Below, piece by piece: positions 35,492 through 46,845 of a stretch of 64,000 nucleotides of DNA (position 1 is the stretch's first letter; each line of letters starts with the position of its first letter). The notes beneath the pieces are model-generated. The model did no database searches. It was given only the letters and a program-made list of their open reading frames with translations, and was not told the DNA's origin. Made by a program: the position numbers and the translations under genes. This stretch comes from Isoetes taiwanensis (taxonomy: Eukaryota > Streptophyta > Lycopodiopsida > Isoetales > Isoetaceae): positions 1,977,771 through 2,041,770 of the forward strand of contig JAJEKV010000126.1 in NCBI GenBank assembly GCA_021234155.1, in the 5' to 3' direction.

Positions 35492-38400
35492 TCAAGTTTT
35501 TAGAGCCTTGTTCACCACTTCTTTGATTCTGCTCAATGCCAATTGCACAGGGATACATGTTGGTACAGGCCATTTGGAAAGCACCATCGGATTCGAGACC
35601 CCATCCTCCTCAAATTTAACTTTTAAGTCACTACTTCCATCTCCATTTGCATCATCTAGAATAGTCTGATGGTCATTCTCAGTTATGCTGTCTGAAATTT
35701 CAGTCTGCTCCTTGGCAATAGACGAAAGTGTCCGCATTTTTCTGGCCAGAAACACTTTCTTCAGAAGCTTCTTAGACAATGTTTCCTTATGTGATGTTGG
35801 ATGAGCCCCCTCTACCTGCTTAAACAAATTCCCATTTTCCATAACCCTTGAGGTGGGGGAATCTGCTCCACAACTTTTTGCTGGATTTTCTTCATGACTC
35901 AGGGAAGTTTCAGACTCCTCGCTACCCATATGCCTGGGAACACGTAATCTAGCAGTACGCCTAGCTGTCGGCCACACCAATTGGTTGCATGCTTCCCTAT
36001 CACTAGTATCCAAAGAGTCAACAGGCTCAACTACAACAGGGTGACCTACAATAGGCCTTTTATTCAGTCTACTAGCCAACAGGACCATTGGTACAGATTC
36101 CCTTTGATTCTTCTCAGCCATCGCAATGTGCACATCAAGCCAGATTGTATGCATTCTATCGCCTCCACTGTATGACATACCATGCCTAATTGAGTCATCA
36201 TCCCAATCAGGTGTCTTTATAATTGGTGCTTGACTTGCATCCATTAGCCCAAAACCACGATGACTTGATAAAATATCTTGATTTTTCTCCTTTAAATCCA
36301 TATCATCATCTAGCACCTCCTTCCAAGAATTATTGCCACCAGCCCTCTGGGGTCCAGGAAACAAAATACCTGCAAAATTTCCAATATCCATGTTAAGGGG
36401 ACAAAAACATGAACCTAAAAATTTACCTTTCAAAAATTTGTATGCATGTCTTCCATAACTAACACATAGCACAAACTAATGTGCCTGTATCTACAACATC
36501 CTATTCCAACTGTGACTCAGGAATGGGCATTAGAACAAAACATGCTGAATGCATAACATCTATAGTGGCCTGAGTTGATACAGATATTCAAGAGGACCCT
36601 GCATGGACTCAGTGACCCTAATTGAAAAGGTTTACCAAAATATCCTTTTTTACAAAATTTTACCTTCCATTTGATTGGTCAGTATGCAATAAGAACAGCA
36701 TTCTTAGTTCCATTGTTCACTCTGTACAGGACTCAGTGACTGAATACAATATAACATACCTCTGTCAAGACTTTAACCATATCTCTTAGTTGGCCAATAT
36801 GTATATGCATATATCTACACCAATGTATAAAATGATAACCGTAGACATATTGTACACTCATATAAGTGCTTTGGGAAAGGTTGTAATCCAATAGATATCA
36901 ACATGTTAGAAAAGACATTAGAAGCTAGAAAAACATATTTCAAGAATAATTATTATCCGCAAAATGATTGATAGGTATCTACAAAACTCATGGTTGTATT
37001 AGTATATACATTAAACTTGACAATGTTGGGATTGTTATCTATTTTCAGGAACCTTCTACCTTGAAATGATCGAAGCATCTTTGCATGCTTCCATAATGAA
37101 GAATACAAGGTGCTCTATTTGTGAAGAGATTTCCATTTCAGTAAAGAGATCTATGCTTAGCTATCAACATATACCATGTATGTCAAGGCAAGTAATCTCT
37201 TGTTAAGTTCTGTTCAACTTTCTACATTAACCTTGTCACTTGTATCACAAAACTCCTCCTTCAGATTCATGTAGGTAAGACCTACATAGATGTACGGGCT
37301 GCATTTATTTCAGGCCTCTAAAGAACACGTGGACCTTTATAGAATGATATTCAAAGCGTCTGCCTTGTAAATATTATCACTAAGGATTGGCCAAAGGACT
37401 GCCAACAAAGTAGCAATAAACCATAACACATTGAAACCTAATGTAGATAAGCAGTAAATTTATATGGATCCTTCACTGGAGAAAAGTGAGAATTTGAAAG
37501 ATAAAAAAATGTTATTATCTTCCGAAAAATACCAATAAAATTATCAGGTGAACTATGAGAGTTACTTCTGCTAACCTCCATTTGCTAAGTTCTGTGAAGA
37601 GCTGCTCCAATTATTGGCATTCCCAGCTTGACTTCCCTCAGAGATATTACATGGTGCAAGGGGCCACTGGTGTGGTCTTCTCAAGCCTCCCTCGGCAGGT
37701 TGCTGCTACAATAAAAAAAAGGAACATTAATCTATTCTCAACTCTCTTCCGACAATTAAAAGCAAATATGACTTAAAGTGCACTCATGAAACACCATACT
37801 TGCTCCTCGCTTACAAGGGAAGTCAAGACCAATTAATGCTATTGTGTTGATACAAGCAACTCACATTAATCTTGGAGGGCGCATAAGCAGAGCTAGAAAA
37901 TGAATTTCCTTGTAGACCTTTCTGCATCAAGGGTCCAATGACAGCTGACTCTGTGGCTGTAAGGTTGGATGCGGATTGCCCATCACAGCATTCTGCGTTA
38001 TCATTGTTGCTGCAAATAGTCGGATCAATAACAGCTGACACTAAATTTGTGTAGTCCCAGTCATCTTCCAAGTCACCTGAGAGAGGTACATCCTTTGTAA
38101 TATTTAACCCACTGCATCCAAAGAGAGATCTTTCACTGTATGTGACCATCTGCATGCCTTCCTCTGAGGCTTCTCCTTGATTAAAGTTACCATGATTCCG
38201 TCGACCAGATAAAGGAATTTTAACACTGCTTTCTAAAACCTGTGTAAGTGGCCTTTTACGATCCCGTTTTTTGAAACTGTCTTCTACCGTTCCCATTGAG
38301 GAGCGTTTCCTCCGCAAAGAAAACATAGGTGGTTTGTTACAATATGAAGAAGTGCCATTTTTATCAGCTTGGCTGATACAGCTAGTACTTCTATGAGTAA

Positions 38401-39569
38401 TTTCAGATGGAGATGTTCCTGCATTCCATTCATAAGTGGCACTATATTGTGATCTCCTCCTTCGCCTTGAAGCAGTTCTTAGCCCAAAATCCTGAAGACC
38501 CCTCATCCGTGGCATGGTATCAACCTCTTCTTCAGGATCCCAATCATATCCTTCATCTCCTTTTCCTGAAATAGATTCCCCAAGCTGATCCTCCGGAACA
38601 AGCATGTCATCTGAAGATCGGGATTGGCTGCCATCATGACTGCTGGAGGCAGCTCGCTTATGTCGCAGACCATGATTTGCCTGGACTGGTGCAGCCTCTT
38701 CCTCTCTAATTGTACCATCACCTGGTGGTGGAAGTCCCAGGTATTCATATTGTTGTTTCTCAAGCTCCAAGGCATGCAGTATTGCATCCTCCCTCCGTGC
38801 ATATTTTTCTCGTTTCTTTGCAGGAAGTCCAGCCAAAGCTTGTGCTTTCTCAATGGACTCATCAAAATCTCCACAGCGAAATGGCTTCACCCTTTTAGAC
38901 TTCTCAATATTATACCAATCCCTGAAATAAGAAAGAGGTTGCAACAATCACTAACTTGAACAAGAGTACAGAACGACATTTTTTTATACATGTCCCAACA
39001 GACCATTTACTGGAATCTGATGGTCAAACCAGAGTATAACAGATTACAGCCCTCTACTGAACCTCCTGCAGGTTAGAAAGGGGTTGTAGTTCTTTGGACT
39101 TGACAGCTTAAAATGATAAATTTCTACACTACCATATAGCTAGTTTCAGTAAGATGCATACTTATTTATCCACACATCAAACCTAGAGCTTAACAAGTTG
39201 CCATGTTCATATCTTCCCATCAGCACTACTAGACCAAATTAACTCTTAAAGAAGCTTTAATGGAACCAACCATAAAATGTCAAACCTCCTCTGTAAACAT
39301 GTGCAATTACTTCTATCATAACATATATACAAGGAAGCAGAATACGTTCCTATCCTAATGTGTAAGAAAGCATGTACATACACACTGCCATCTTCTCTGC
39401 CAAGAAGTTTGACTGGAGTTCCTGAACGAGGCGACAAGAGATTTGCAGTTGAAAGTTCATCTTCAGAAATGATCCTCCCAGGCCACCATGAACCATTTCT
39501 TCTCCTGACCCATACAATTGTCCCCACAGTTGTATCCACAATTGAGTTGGAGTCCCTGGAGTCCTCCAT
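35492..39569 (-). CDS. PWWP-domain protein, At1g51745-like, complete, four exons
   Basis: PWWP domains read histone H3 lysine methylation; this plant family is nuclear and poorly characterised. Exons on the minus strand are 39569-39382, 38921-37865, 37705-37576 and 36369-35492, with GT-AG introns of 460, 159 and 1206 bp. The sum is 2253 nt, giving 750 aa, with phases that agree at every junction. The PWWP module spans residues about 15-90: VGTIVWVRRRNGSWWPGRII, SGTPVKLLGREDGSV and, after intron 1, DWYNIEKSKRVKPFRCG. The block KYARREDAILHALELE follows, as in Arabidopsis At1g51745. The middle is low-complexity and charged with nuclear-localisation-like basic clusters (SRRRRRSQ, FKKRDRKRP). The C-terminal exon has FPGPQRAGGNNSWKEVL, WLDVHIAMAEKNQRESVPMV and RTARLRVPRHMG. 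The ATG at 39569 is the first in frame; no upstream ATG fits better. Exon 3 may start at 37705 or 37702 (NAGNAG). It appears functional. Confidence 0.93.
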
Positions 39570-40375
39570 TTCTTCTGAAGAAACCAAATGTGCCTTTCTT
39601 CACTCCTAAATACAGGGTCCCCAACTCTTTCACATCAACTGCAGGACACGCCACTCCCATAACACTTAACAAATCCAACTACAGAAACAATTCTAGAGCC
39701 ACCAGAAGCATCAAATTTTCCTGCCATCCATAGCAGGAACCCCAACCCAGATCAATTAACCAATCACATTCTAAAATTGATCTACAACAACCCAATCTGG
39801 CTAGCAAGGATTGAAAGCATGCAGCATACACAATGGATCAAATCCAATTCACGTGAGCATTCATAATTCACTCTCCAATCCATGTCAAAATCCAGGAAAC
39901 TTGTATATACATCAACAGGGGGCCACAAGTGGCAAGAGGCAAGTATGGCAGGACGGTTGAAGCAGATCAGGAAGGGACCCATTTGCAGCAAAGCCTTCAA
40001 AACAACGAATTGGGTACTCTGGGGCTTGCATTTTGCAATCTGGGGCACCAAATCTAGGATAGATCAGATGGGCTGGGCAGATCAAAAATCTGGCATAGCC
40101 GTCCTAGAGAGAGGACCAGGGCGGGATTGGCGCCGCGGGCGATGGCGCTTGAGGTCAATCGTTATGCCGGTGCCGATTTTGCTGTGTGGCTCGTTTGTTC
40201 TTAACTCGCTCTGTTGTCTATGGTGTGTGGTCTCGTGGGAAATTCCGTACATGTTTTTTTACACGCATTCGTGTACTTCCGCCGGCTCCTCCGGCCTTTC
40301 CGGGCCGTACGGGCTTTCGGGTCCCGTTATCTGCCCATAACTGCTTTGACTATACAGGGCTCCGTTATCAGCCAG
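39570..40375 (-). promoter_or_regulatory. Probable 5' leader and promoter region of the PWWP gene
   Basis: No protein-like frame on the minus strand links to exon 1. A GC-rich stretch at 40110-40160 (GGCGCCGCGGGCGATGGCGC) is the likely promoter-proximal part. No TATA box is evident. The plus-strand 152-codon frame at 39882-40340 has no recognisable motif. Confidence 0.35.
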
Positions 40376-40984
40376 CTAAAAAATCAATCTGATTATTTCC
40401 ATTTTGGTTTTTGTTTTTGTTTGTTTTTGGGTTGCCCCTAGGGGGGCAAACCCTCGTTCATGTGGGTGTTCGGCATATTCTGAGCATATGCTAGAATATG
40501 CCCAGATTATGCTAGAAACTGCTTCAAACTGGCGATCTCCTGTAAATTGGCGGTCGCCAGTGTTGCTGGGCGGCTGCTGTGCAAACCGGCTAACCGGCAC
40601 TGCCAAAATCAATGCATTCTTGATCAAATGATCAAATGCTGCTCCTTCTCGTCTTTCTTTGGAATCAATCTTCCCATTCATAAGCCCAGCAACGGAATCA
40701 GATTGAACTGAGATAGATAGATTATGGGCAGCAGGCCAAAGTCTTTTTGTAGACCGAGATGGTTCGGCAGAGTCGATACCTGGTCTAGTAAAAGAAGGCC
40801 ATTCATCTGTAGGAGGAGTTCCTGGCCGGCTGGAAGAAGAAGCCTTTGAATCTGGGGTTGCAGGTCTCCGGCGCTCAGCTGAAACTGCCCTCTTTGGAGC
40901 ATCAGACCCATTTGCAGCTCGTCCAATATTTGGAGAAGGAAAGCGACGCGCAGAAGAAGAAGAAGGGGTTGAAATAGCTTGTAC
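40376..40984 (-). pseudogene. QWRF-motif/augmin-8-like protein, partial exon
   Basis: QWRF (DUF566) proteins, including AUG8/SCO3, bind microtubules. A minus-strand frame opens after an acceptor-like TTCCAG (40985-40990) and runs 202 codons. It shows the family's N-terminal basic, Ser/Pro-rich pattern in order: SSSSARRFPSPNIGRA, APKRAVSAERRRPATPDSKA, SSSSRPGTPP, DEWPSFTRPG, RSTKRLWPAAHNLSISVQSD. The tail after about residue 110 is no longer family-like. The QWRF motif and the long C-terminal helix are absent. It lies 0.8 kb upstream of the PWWP gene on the same strand. It is probably an exon fragment. The family call rests on the KR-SAERRRP and RLWP-LSISVQ blocks. Confidence 0.55.
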
Positions 40985-41219
40985 CTGGAAGTGATTTCAT
41001 TTGAATTTTTCCCTTGTAGTTGTGCTTTGAGCACGAAGATTTTGTGAATGATTGATAAAAATAAAAACTTCTCTTCTTGTTGCTTCTGTACAAAGGCTTT
41101 GAATCCGGAAAAATGGACCAAGTTCAGGCTTATCAAGCGTACTCAAGTTAGCCACAATGTTGTTACTCGTTCATAACCATAGTATTGAGAGGTACACTGT
41201 TAATTATGTTGCCCTGCAG

Positions 41220-41310
41220 TGGCTTTGACAAGGAAAATACGGAGGTTATCAAGCCATATACTCCAACTACCATTGATACAGATGTTGATTACTTTGAGCT
41301 TGTTGTAAAG
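41220..41310 (+). pseudogene. NADH-cytochrome b5 reductase, single exon
   Basis: A 91-nt exon is bounded by GCCCTGCAG and GTTTGT. It encodes GFDKENTEVIKPYTPTTIDT followed by DVDYFELVVK, the flavin-binding RPYTPT-type motif of NADH-cytochrome b5 reductases (closest to the mitochondrial CBR2 form). The motif's arginine is lysine here, as in other plant members. No other exon is found: the continuation (MYPQGRMS-type) is missing downstream, where a PPR gene relic of another origin begins within 100 bp. It is an isolated but well-preserved exon. Confidence 0.75.
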
Positions 41311-41400
41311 GTTTGTCTTCTCTTTTTCCTGGATTTACTCTTGGTTTACATCTGCCAGTTAGTCCGTTAAAACAACAGAATCATAATTCGCCCGCATCTT

Positions 41401-42305
41401 ATGAGATGTTTTCCCATTCATGAACAGATGGCTAAAGATGGTCAGATTCCCACAATTGATGTTTATAGTACTATTATAGGTGGACTTTGCAGGAATGGTA
41501 ACATACATGATGCTCATTATCTGCTTCAGCAAATGTGTGATACAGGACATGTTCCAGACGTTAAACTTTACAATGCACTTATTGGGGTATTGTGCAAGAT
41601 TGGCAAGTTTGGTGAAGTACAAAAATTACTGAAGAAAATGACTGAACATGGTTGTGCTCCGAGTGTGTTGAGTTATGGTCCACTGATAGATGGATTTTGC
41701 AAGGCAGGCAAGTTTGACCAGCAAAAGAGGTGGTGCAGCAAATGACTAATGAAGGTCATGCATCTGATGTTATCACTATCATTGATGGTCTTTGCAGAAA
41801 AAAAAGTGTTCTAAGGAAGCAAAGTAATTACATGACTTGTTGATTGATTTGGGCCATGCTTCAAATGCTGGAACCTATAATATCCTTATTGGTGCGCTTT
41901 GTGAGAATGGTCTGGTAGAAGAGGCATACAATCTCCTCCAGGAAATGAAGGATGCAGGCCATGCTCCAAATGTAGTAACTTACGATATGGTCATCAATGT
42001 ATTTTGCAAGAAGAACAATCTAGATGAAGCACAAAATCTGTTGCATGAAATGCCTGATTTGGCTAATATCAGAACTTATAACACTTTTATTAATGGCTTA
42101 TGTAAGTCTGGAAATATAGATGATGCTCAGACTATTTTCAATAGGCTGATTGAAGGGAAGCATGCCAACACTGCTAGTTTTGAAATTATTACAGATGGAC
42201 TTTGCAGGGCAGGCAAACTTGAAGAAGCACATAACGTTGTGAAGCTAATGGCAGAATATGGTTGTGCTTCTGATGTGATCACACAGCTTTCTCAAAGACT
42301 AAGTC
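41401..42305 (+). pseudogene. P-class pentatricopeptide repeat protein, broken
   Basis: Tandem 35-residue PPR repeats of the P class are evident: VYSTIIGGLCRNGNIHDAHY, LYNALIGVLCKIGKFGEVQK, SYGPLIDGFCKAGKF (41401-41745), then TYNILIGALCENGLVEEAYN, TYDMVINVFCKKNNLDEAQN, TYNTFINGLCKSGNIDDAQ and ASFEIITDGLCRAGKLEEAH (41837-42300). Between the two frames, VVQQMTNEGHASDVI and IDGLCRKKSV lie in another frame, so at least two indels have occurred. At about 42300 the PPR sequence passes directly into LINE sequence, ending the gene. Such proteins bind organellar transcripts. This copy cannot make a full protein. Confidence 0.85.
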
Positions 42306-43150
42306 CACAAGATGGCGTCACATGACAAGAATAGATCTCTGCAATTGGGCACGCAAAGCACACATGTTCAGAGCACTCATTGAACCAGTATTGCTGTATG
42401 GGGTAGAGGTCTGGGGTCCAGCGATTAGCAAGAACACCTGGGATAAGCTAGAGAGGGTACAGAAGGCCTTCTTGACATACAGCCTAGGCGTCAGGGACAC
42501 GGTGCCTTATCCGATTTTGCTGTATGAGACGGGTTTTTGGCCCCTGCAGCATTCTGCTATGCGCAGGCACCTTGTGTATTTCCATAAGGTTGACGGAATG
42601 GATGCACAACGTCTCCCTCCCCGGGCTCTGTTGTTGGCACAAGGGCCACAGCGACTGAAGAGAGTGTGGCAGGAGCATTGTAAGGGGTGGTTCGCAGGAT
42701 GGTCCATAGACTATCAACAAATTATGGCTATGCCGGATATCGGGGAACAGGAGCTGCATTTGAATGCGCGCTTTGCTGCCTCTCTGTGGGATGTGCTCAC
42801 TCTTGCGAAGCCCAAAACAGAACACTACCACACGCAGGTTAATCTATCGCTGGATCATGGCCCACACCGATATTTGAAGGCACACATCTCTACCAAGAAA
42901 CGGAGAGCCATAGCTGCAATGAGGACAGGGTCCCACCATCTCAGAATTGAGACAGGCCACTGGGGTACGGATGAAGGGCAGAGAATCCCCCGGCATGAGA
43001 GACTATGCCAGTGTTGCCACATGCAGATAGTAGAAGATGAACACCATGCTCTATAGGAGTGTCCGGCATATGCACACATCCGAGCAGCTCATGCCGATCT
43101 CAGATGCTCTGAGATAGCAATTCATCAATTGCTGGCTTCGCCAATGGTTG
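42306..43150 (+). mobile_element. LINE 3' end (ORF2 C-terminus), fused to PPR sequence
   Basis: A frame of 244 codons (42322-43056) gives the C-terminus of a plant LINE ORF2: FRALIEPVLLYGVEVWGPAI, LERVQKAFLTYSLGVRDTVP, AIAAMRTGSHHLRIETGHWG, and the zinc motif RLCQCCHMQIVEDEHHAL, ended by TAG where the family continues with EC. Homology resumes to about 43150. It is 5'-truncated. It is the same family as the minus-strand fragment at 33 kb. No poly-A tail or target duplication was found. Confidence 0.85.
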
Positions 43151-43979
43151 CATGTCTTGCATCCTACATTCTGCAAGTCTCCACCGCCAGAGAGTCCCTC
43201 ACAGCACAGGGAATTTGAGCGCCCAGATAGGGAATTTGAACGCCTACTACAAGGGTTTTTCCTCCCACATGGGGGGGGGGAGCTTGAGCTACCGAAAATC
43301 ACGGCCGAGAAAAATAGAGAACTCGTATCTCTTGGGAACGTCGCCCTAAATCCGAAACCCGAAATGATTCTTTGATATTATGTTTTAGAGCTTTGGAGCT
43401 TTGTGTATAGTACGCAGAACCGGATTTGCCAGATATCCAAGGTCGTGTTGTGGAATTAGCTCTATTTTTCCAACGGATTTATATATTCTGGCCTTCATTT
43501 GGGTGGAAATATTGCTCTACAATAGCATCTCAGGTTTTCTCTTTTCTAGGCTGGATTTTGGTGTTTTTTACTAGGTTCTTGCTACGTTGTTGTTCTCGAT
43601 TCTTGCTTGTAGAGGATTTTTGTACAAATCCAGTAGTTAGAAAAATGTCGCACAAATTTGCATTATGTCGTTCTTTGGATCCAGGATTAAATGCTGCCAC
43701 GAAATTGACACCACGAGCACAAGGAGGGATGGGTACGAGAGGGATGAGCAATCGAGAAGGTTGCATATTTTTAAGCCTACATGTGGAAGAAGTGTTCATG
43801 GGCGGGACGTTGGCTTGTCCAACCGATGTCATCACCCTCTTCTCGCCTTCTTTCTTCAATGAACAGGTCTTATATTGCTCCCAAGCATGTACTATCTGGT
43901 CGGATAAGGAGTGGGAAAGACATAATCAAGATAGTCAAGTGATGCTACAAGCAAGAAGAATAAAATAAAAACCAATTCT
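43151..43979. other. No recognisable gene; one long unexplained frame
   Basis: A 180-codon plus-strand frame (43426-43968) has no known motif, uneven composition and no splice context, and an overlapping minus-strand frame of 109 codons. I regard it as chance. A short doubled GGGAATTTGA(G/A)CGCC lies at 43211-43245. Confidence 0.4.
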
Positions 43980-44560
43980 GAAGGCCATTTTTTAGCACGC
44001 AGATTTGAGAGCCTTTCTCGACTCGAAGGCAGCTCAAGTGAAAAAGGCAGTTCTAAAGGCCATTCTTGAAAAAAAGCAGGTCTGATGGCCTTTCTTGACT
44101 CGCGAGTCGAGAAAGGCAACTCGGAGTGGAAACCACAAGTTTTAGGGCCTTTCTCGACTCGCAAGTCGAGAAAGGTAGCTTAGAATGAAAAATGCAGGTT
44201 TGTCTGAGGCCCTTTCTCGACCCGAAGGTAGCTCAAAGTGAAAAAGGCAATTTTGAAGGCCATTTTTGAAAAAAAAAAAAAAAAAAAAAAGGTTTGATGG
44301 CCTTTCTCGACTCGCGAGTCGAGAAAGGCAGCTCGGAGTGAAAAACACAAGTTTTAGACTCGCAAGTCAAGAAAGGCATCTCAAAGTGAAAAATGCAGGT
44401 CTGAGGCCCTTTCTAGAGTTATTAAGTTGGGTTTTTTTTTTTTTTTTTTTTTTGAGGGCCTTTCTCGACTCGCGAGTCGAGGAAGACAGCTCAGAGTGAA
44501 AAATTCAGGTCTGAGGGCCTTTCTCGACGAGTCGAGAAATATTCTGAGGGTCGAGAAAGG
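43980..44560. repeat. Degenerate tandem array built on a 28-bp palindrome
   Basis: The perfect palindrome CTTTCTCGACTCGCGAGTCG plus AGAAAG, or close variants, occurs at about 44089-44116, 44148-44175, 44301-44328 and 44458-44483. Partial forms lie at about 44011, 44209, 44355 and 44518. The units are linked by a spacer of the form GGCAGCTC(A/G)GAGTGAAAAA and CAGGTCTGAGGCC. A run of about 23 A (44268-44290) and one of about 23 T (44431-44452) split the array. Short frames repeating LASRERPS are this repeat read through. Confidence 0.85.
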
Positions 44561-44702
44561 CAATTCAGAGTGAACCTATGCATTAAACCTATTAAAACCC
44601 ATTAAAATAATGAAACCTATGTAAACTCATGCGTTAAACCTGTGAAAGCCTATTAAACCTATGTAAACCTAAGCCAAATAGATATATACATACTATTATA
44701 TA
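44561..44702. repeat. Short AAACCTAT-type repeats
   Basis: Units AAACCTATTAAA, AAACCTATGTAAACTCATGC and AAACCTGTGAAAGCC recur about six times between the palindrome array and the LINE. Confidence 0.6.
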
Positions 44703-45248
44703 CATCAAAGACCCTCATATTATGAAGTTAAATACCCTCCCTTTTTTCCATAGATTTTTCTGAAGGACGCTGAATCCGGGATGTCAGGAATGGTGAAGGC
44801 CTTGGCTGAGGTCAAGTCATTCGCAAAGTCGTGGGGAAGACGAAGGGCACAGCAAGAACGGGAGGCGTTAGACACATTGTATCATGAACTAGAAACCCTC
44901 AAACTTCAGCCTTCCGATGGTGTGCGGGAAAATGAGATACTGCGTCTCATTGCAGCTGACGAGTCCAAGAGGGCCACTCAGGCAAGGGTGAAGGCGGGGA
45001 TTACGTGGCTAAGGGAAGGGGACACCAATTCTCGAATGTTCTTCAGGGCTGCATGTCAGAAGAAATACGCGCCATCAATGTCCTCATTAGCATTGCCTAA
45101 TGGCCAAATATTCTTCATTCGCCTGCGGATATTAAACAGATTCAAGGGGGCATCACCTTGTGGAACCTGTCAAAACCACGTGCATCAATGGGAGGGGGCG
45201 ATGTTTTTACCCTTTTTCGTATGTATACTAGGAGTCATAGGGGTTTTG

Positions 45249-45658
45249 ACCGTCCTCTGTCATGGTGAGTATTCGTTGATCTTTAGGGTGGGACGTGGAG
45301 TTCGCCAAGGATGCCCATTGGCTCCCTACCTATACACCATTGTTGTAGAAGCCCTCTCGCAGTTGCTGAACTCGGCGGTGGAGGCAGGTGTCATAGAGGG
45401 GTTTAAGGATGGTGGACGGGCCACAACAGATTGGAAGTCAGTACGCCGATGATTCCTTCCTTTTCTTGCAGGCCGATGAAAGGAATTTATTGAACACGAA
45501 GGAGCTCTTGAACACATTCTCTATTGCCTTAGGCTGTCCAATGAACTGGACGAAGTGTTCAGCATTGTGGCCGTCAGAAGAGCCCATGCCTGCCATGTTG
45601 TCTCGCTTTCCTTGGCGAATGCAGCCGGCAGGACAGATGCTTTAGGCTCTTGGGTATC
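45249..45658 (+). repeat. Duplicated RT palm segment, extra copy
   Basis: A 410-bp segment, identical in length and nearly in sequence to 46436-46845 (offset 1187 bp), carries GVRQGCPLAPYLY and the catalytic QYADD block. It sits in the pre-RT region, where the family has no such block. Both copies share the same frameshift between GGRATTDWKSV and QYADD, so the duplication came after that lesion. Confidence 0.9.
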
Positions 45659-46435
45659 AAATTTGCCATCAGAAGCACGTATACTAGGGGTTTTTCGGCT
45701 ACCCTATGCATGCAGGTGGCATATCCCTTATAAAGAAGGTGGATCTCCCGGGAACAGGTTGTCTTTCAGCATTTCTCCCACTTCTTTTAGGAAAAGAGGT
45801 ATCAGTACAACAATGTTATTGTGTTTAGTAAGATGTCATGCAAGGTGTCGGCGGATAGGAGACAGGCGCTACAGCTTCCACTCACGAGGCAGGATCTTGA
45901 GGAGGCTTGTCGTGCATTGGCCCCTCATAAATGCCCAGGTTTAGATGGCATTCCTGTGGAGTTCTTCCAGGAATATTGGGAATGGGTAGGGGATTCAGTG
46001 TTGCAGACTTATCAAAATCTGCTCAGGGCAGAGTCGCTAGACTATAGACTTAACACTGGATGCATCTCGCTAATTCCGAAGGTGAAGGAGCCATTCACCA
46101 TTTCTGACTGGCGTCCGATTATGCTTCTGTCGACGGTATACAAGATAATTGCGAAGGCCTTATCGCTCAGACTTCAAGTTGTCTTAAAGGATGCCATTAA
46201 TCCTATGCAGTCTGGCTTCATCCCTGATAGACATATTCTCAATAACATAGCGGAGGCATTTGAGGGCATTCATTGGGCGCACATAACAGGTCAGCAGATA
46301 GTGTATTTAAAACTGGATTTTGCAAAAGCCTATGATAATGTCTGCTAGGACTTTCTGAAGAGGATGATGTTAGCCTTTGGTTGTGGTGAGAGCTTTACAG
46401 CGGTGGCTTTGAAACTCCTAACGTCTGCCAGAGCC

Positions 46436-46845
46436 ACCGTCCTCTGTCATGGTGAGTCTTCGCCGATCTTTAGGGTGGGACGTGGAGTTCGTCAAGGATG
46501 CCCATTGGCCCCCTACCTATACACCATTGTTGTAGAAGCCCTCTCGCAGTTGCTGAACTCGGCGGTGGAGGCGGGTGTCATAGAGGGGTTTAAGGATGGT
46601 GGACGGGCCACAACAGATTGGAAGTCAGTACGCCGATGATTCCTTTCTTTTCTTGCAGGCCGATGAAAGGAATTTATTGAACACGAAGGAGCTCTTGAAC
46701 ACATTCTCTATTGCCTCAGGCTGTCCAATGAACTGGACGAAGTGTTCTGCGTTGCAGCTGTCAGCAGAGCCCATGCCCGCCATGTTGTCTCGCTTTCCTT
46801 GGCAAATGCAGCCGGCAGGACAGATGCTTTAGGCTCTTGGGTATC
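46436..46845 (+). repeat. RT palm segment, original position
   Basis: This copy lies directly after the RT fingers, where the palm belongs. It is the source for, or sister of, 45249-45658. Confidence 0.9.

Noticed and set aside
39882-40340. 152-codon plus-strand frame upstream of the PWWP gene
   Set aside because: It covers the probable promoter and leader of the PWWP gene on the opposite strand and resembles no protein family.
43426-43968. 180-codon plus-strand open frame
   Set aside because: It has no known motif, does not begin at an ATG, overlaps a long frame on the other strand and has no splice context. It is most likely chance.
45405-45450. TTDWKSV peptide resembling a bacterial repeat motif
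   Set aside because: It is the out-of-frame reading of the LINE palm segment just before QYADD, so it is coincidence.
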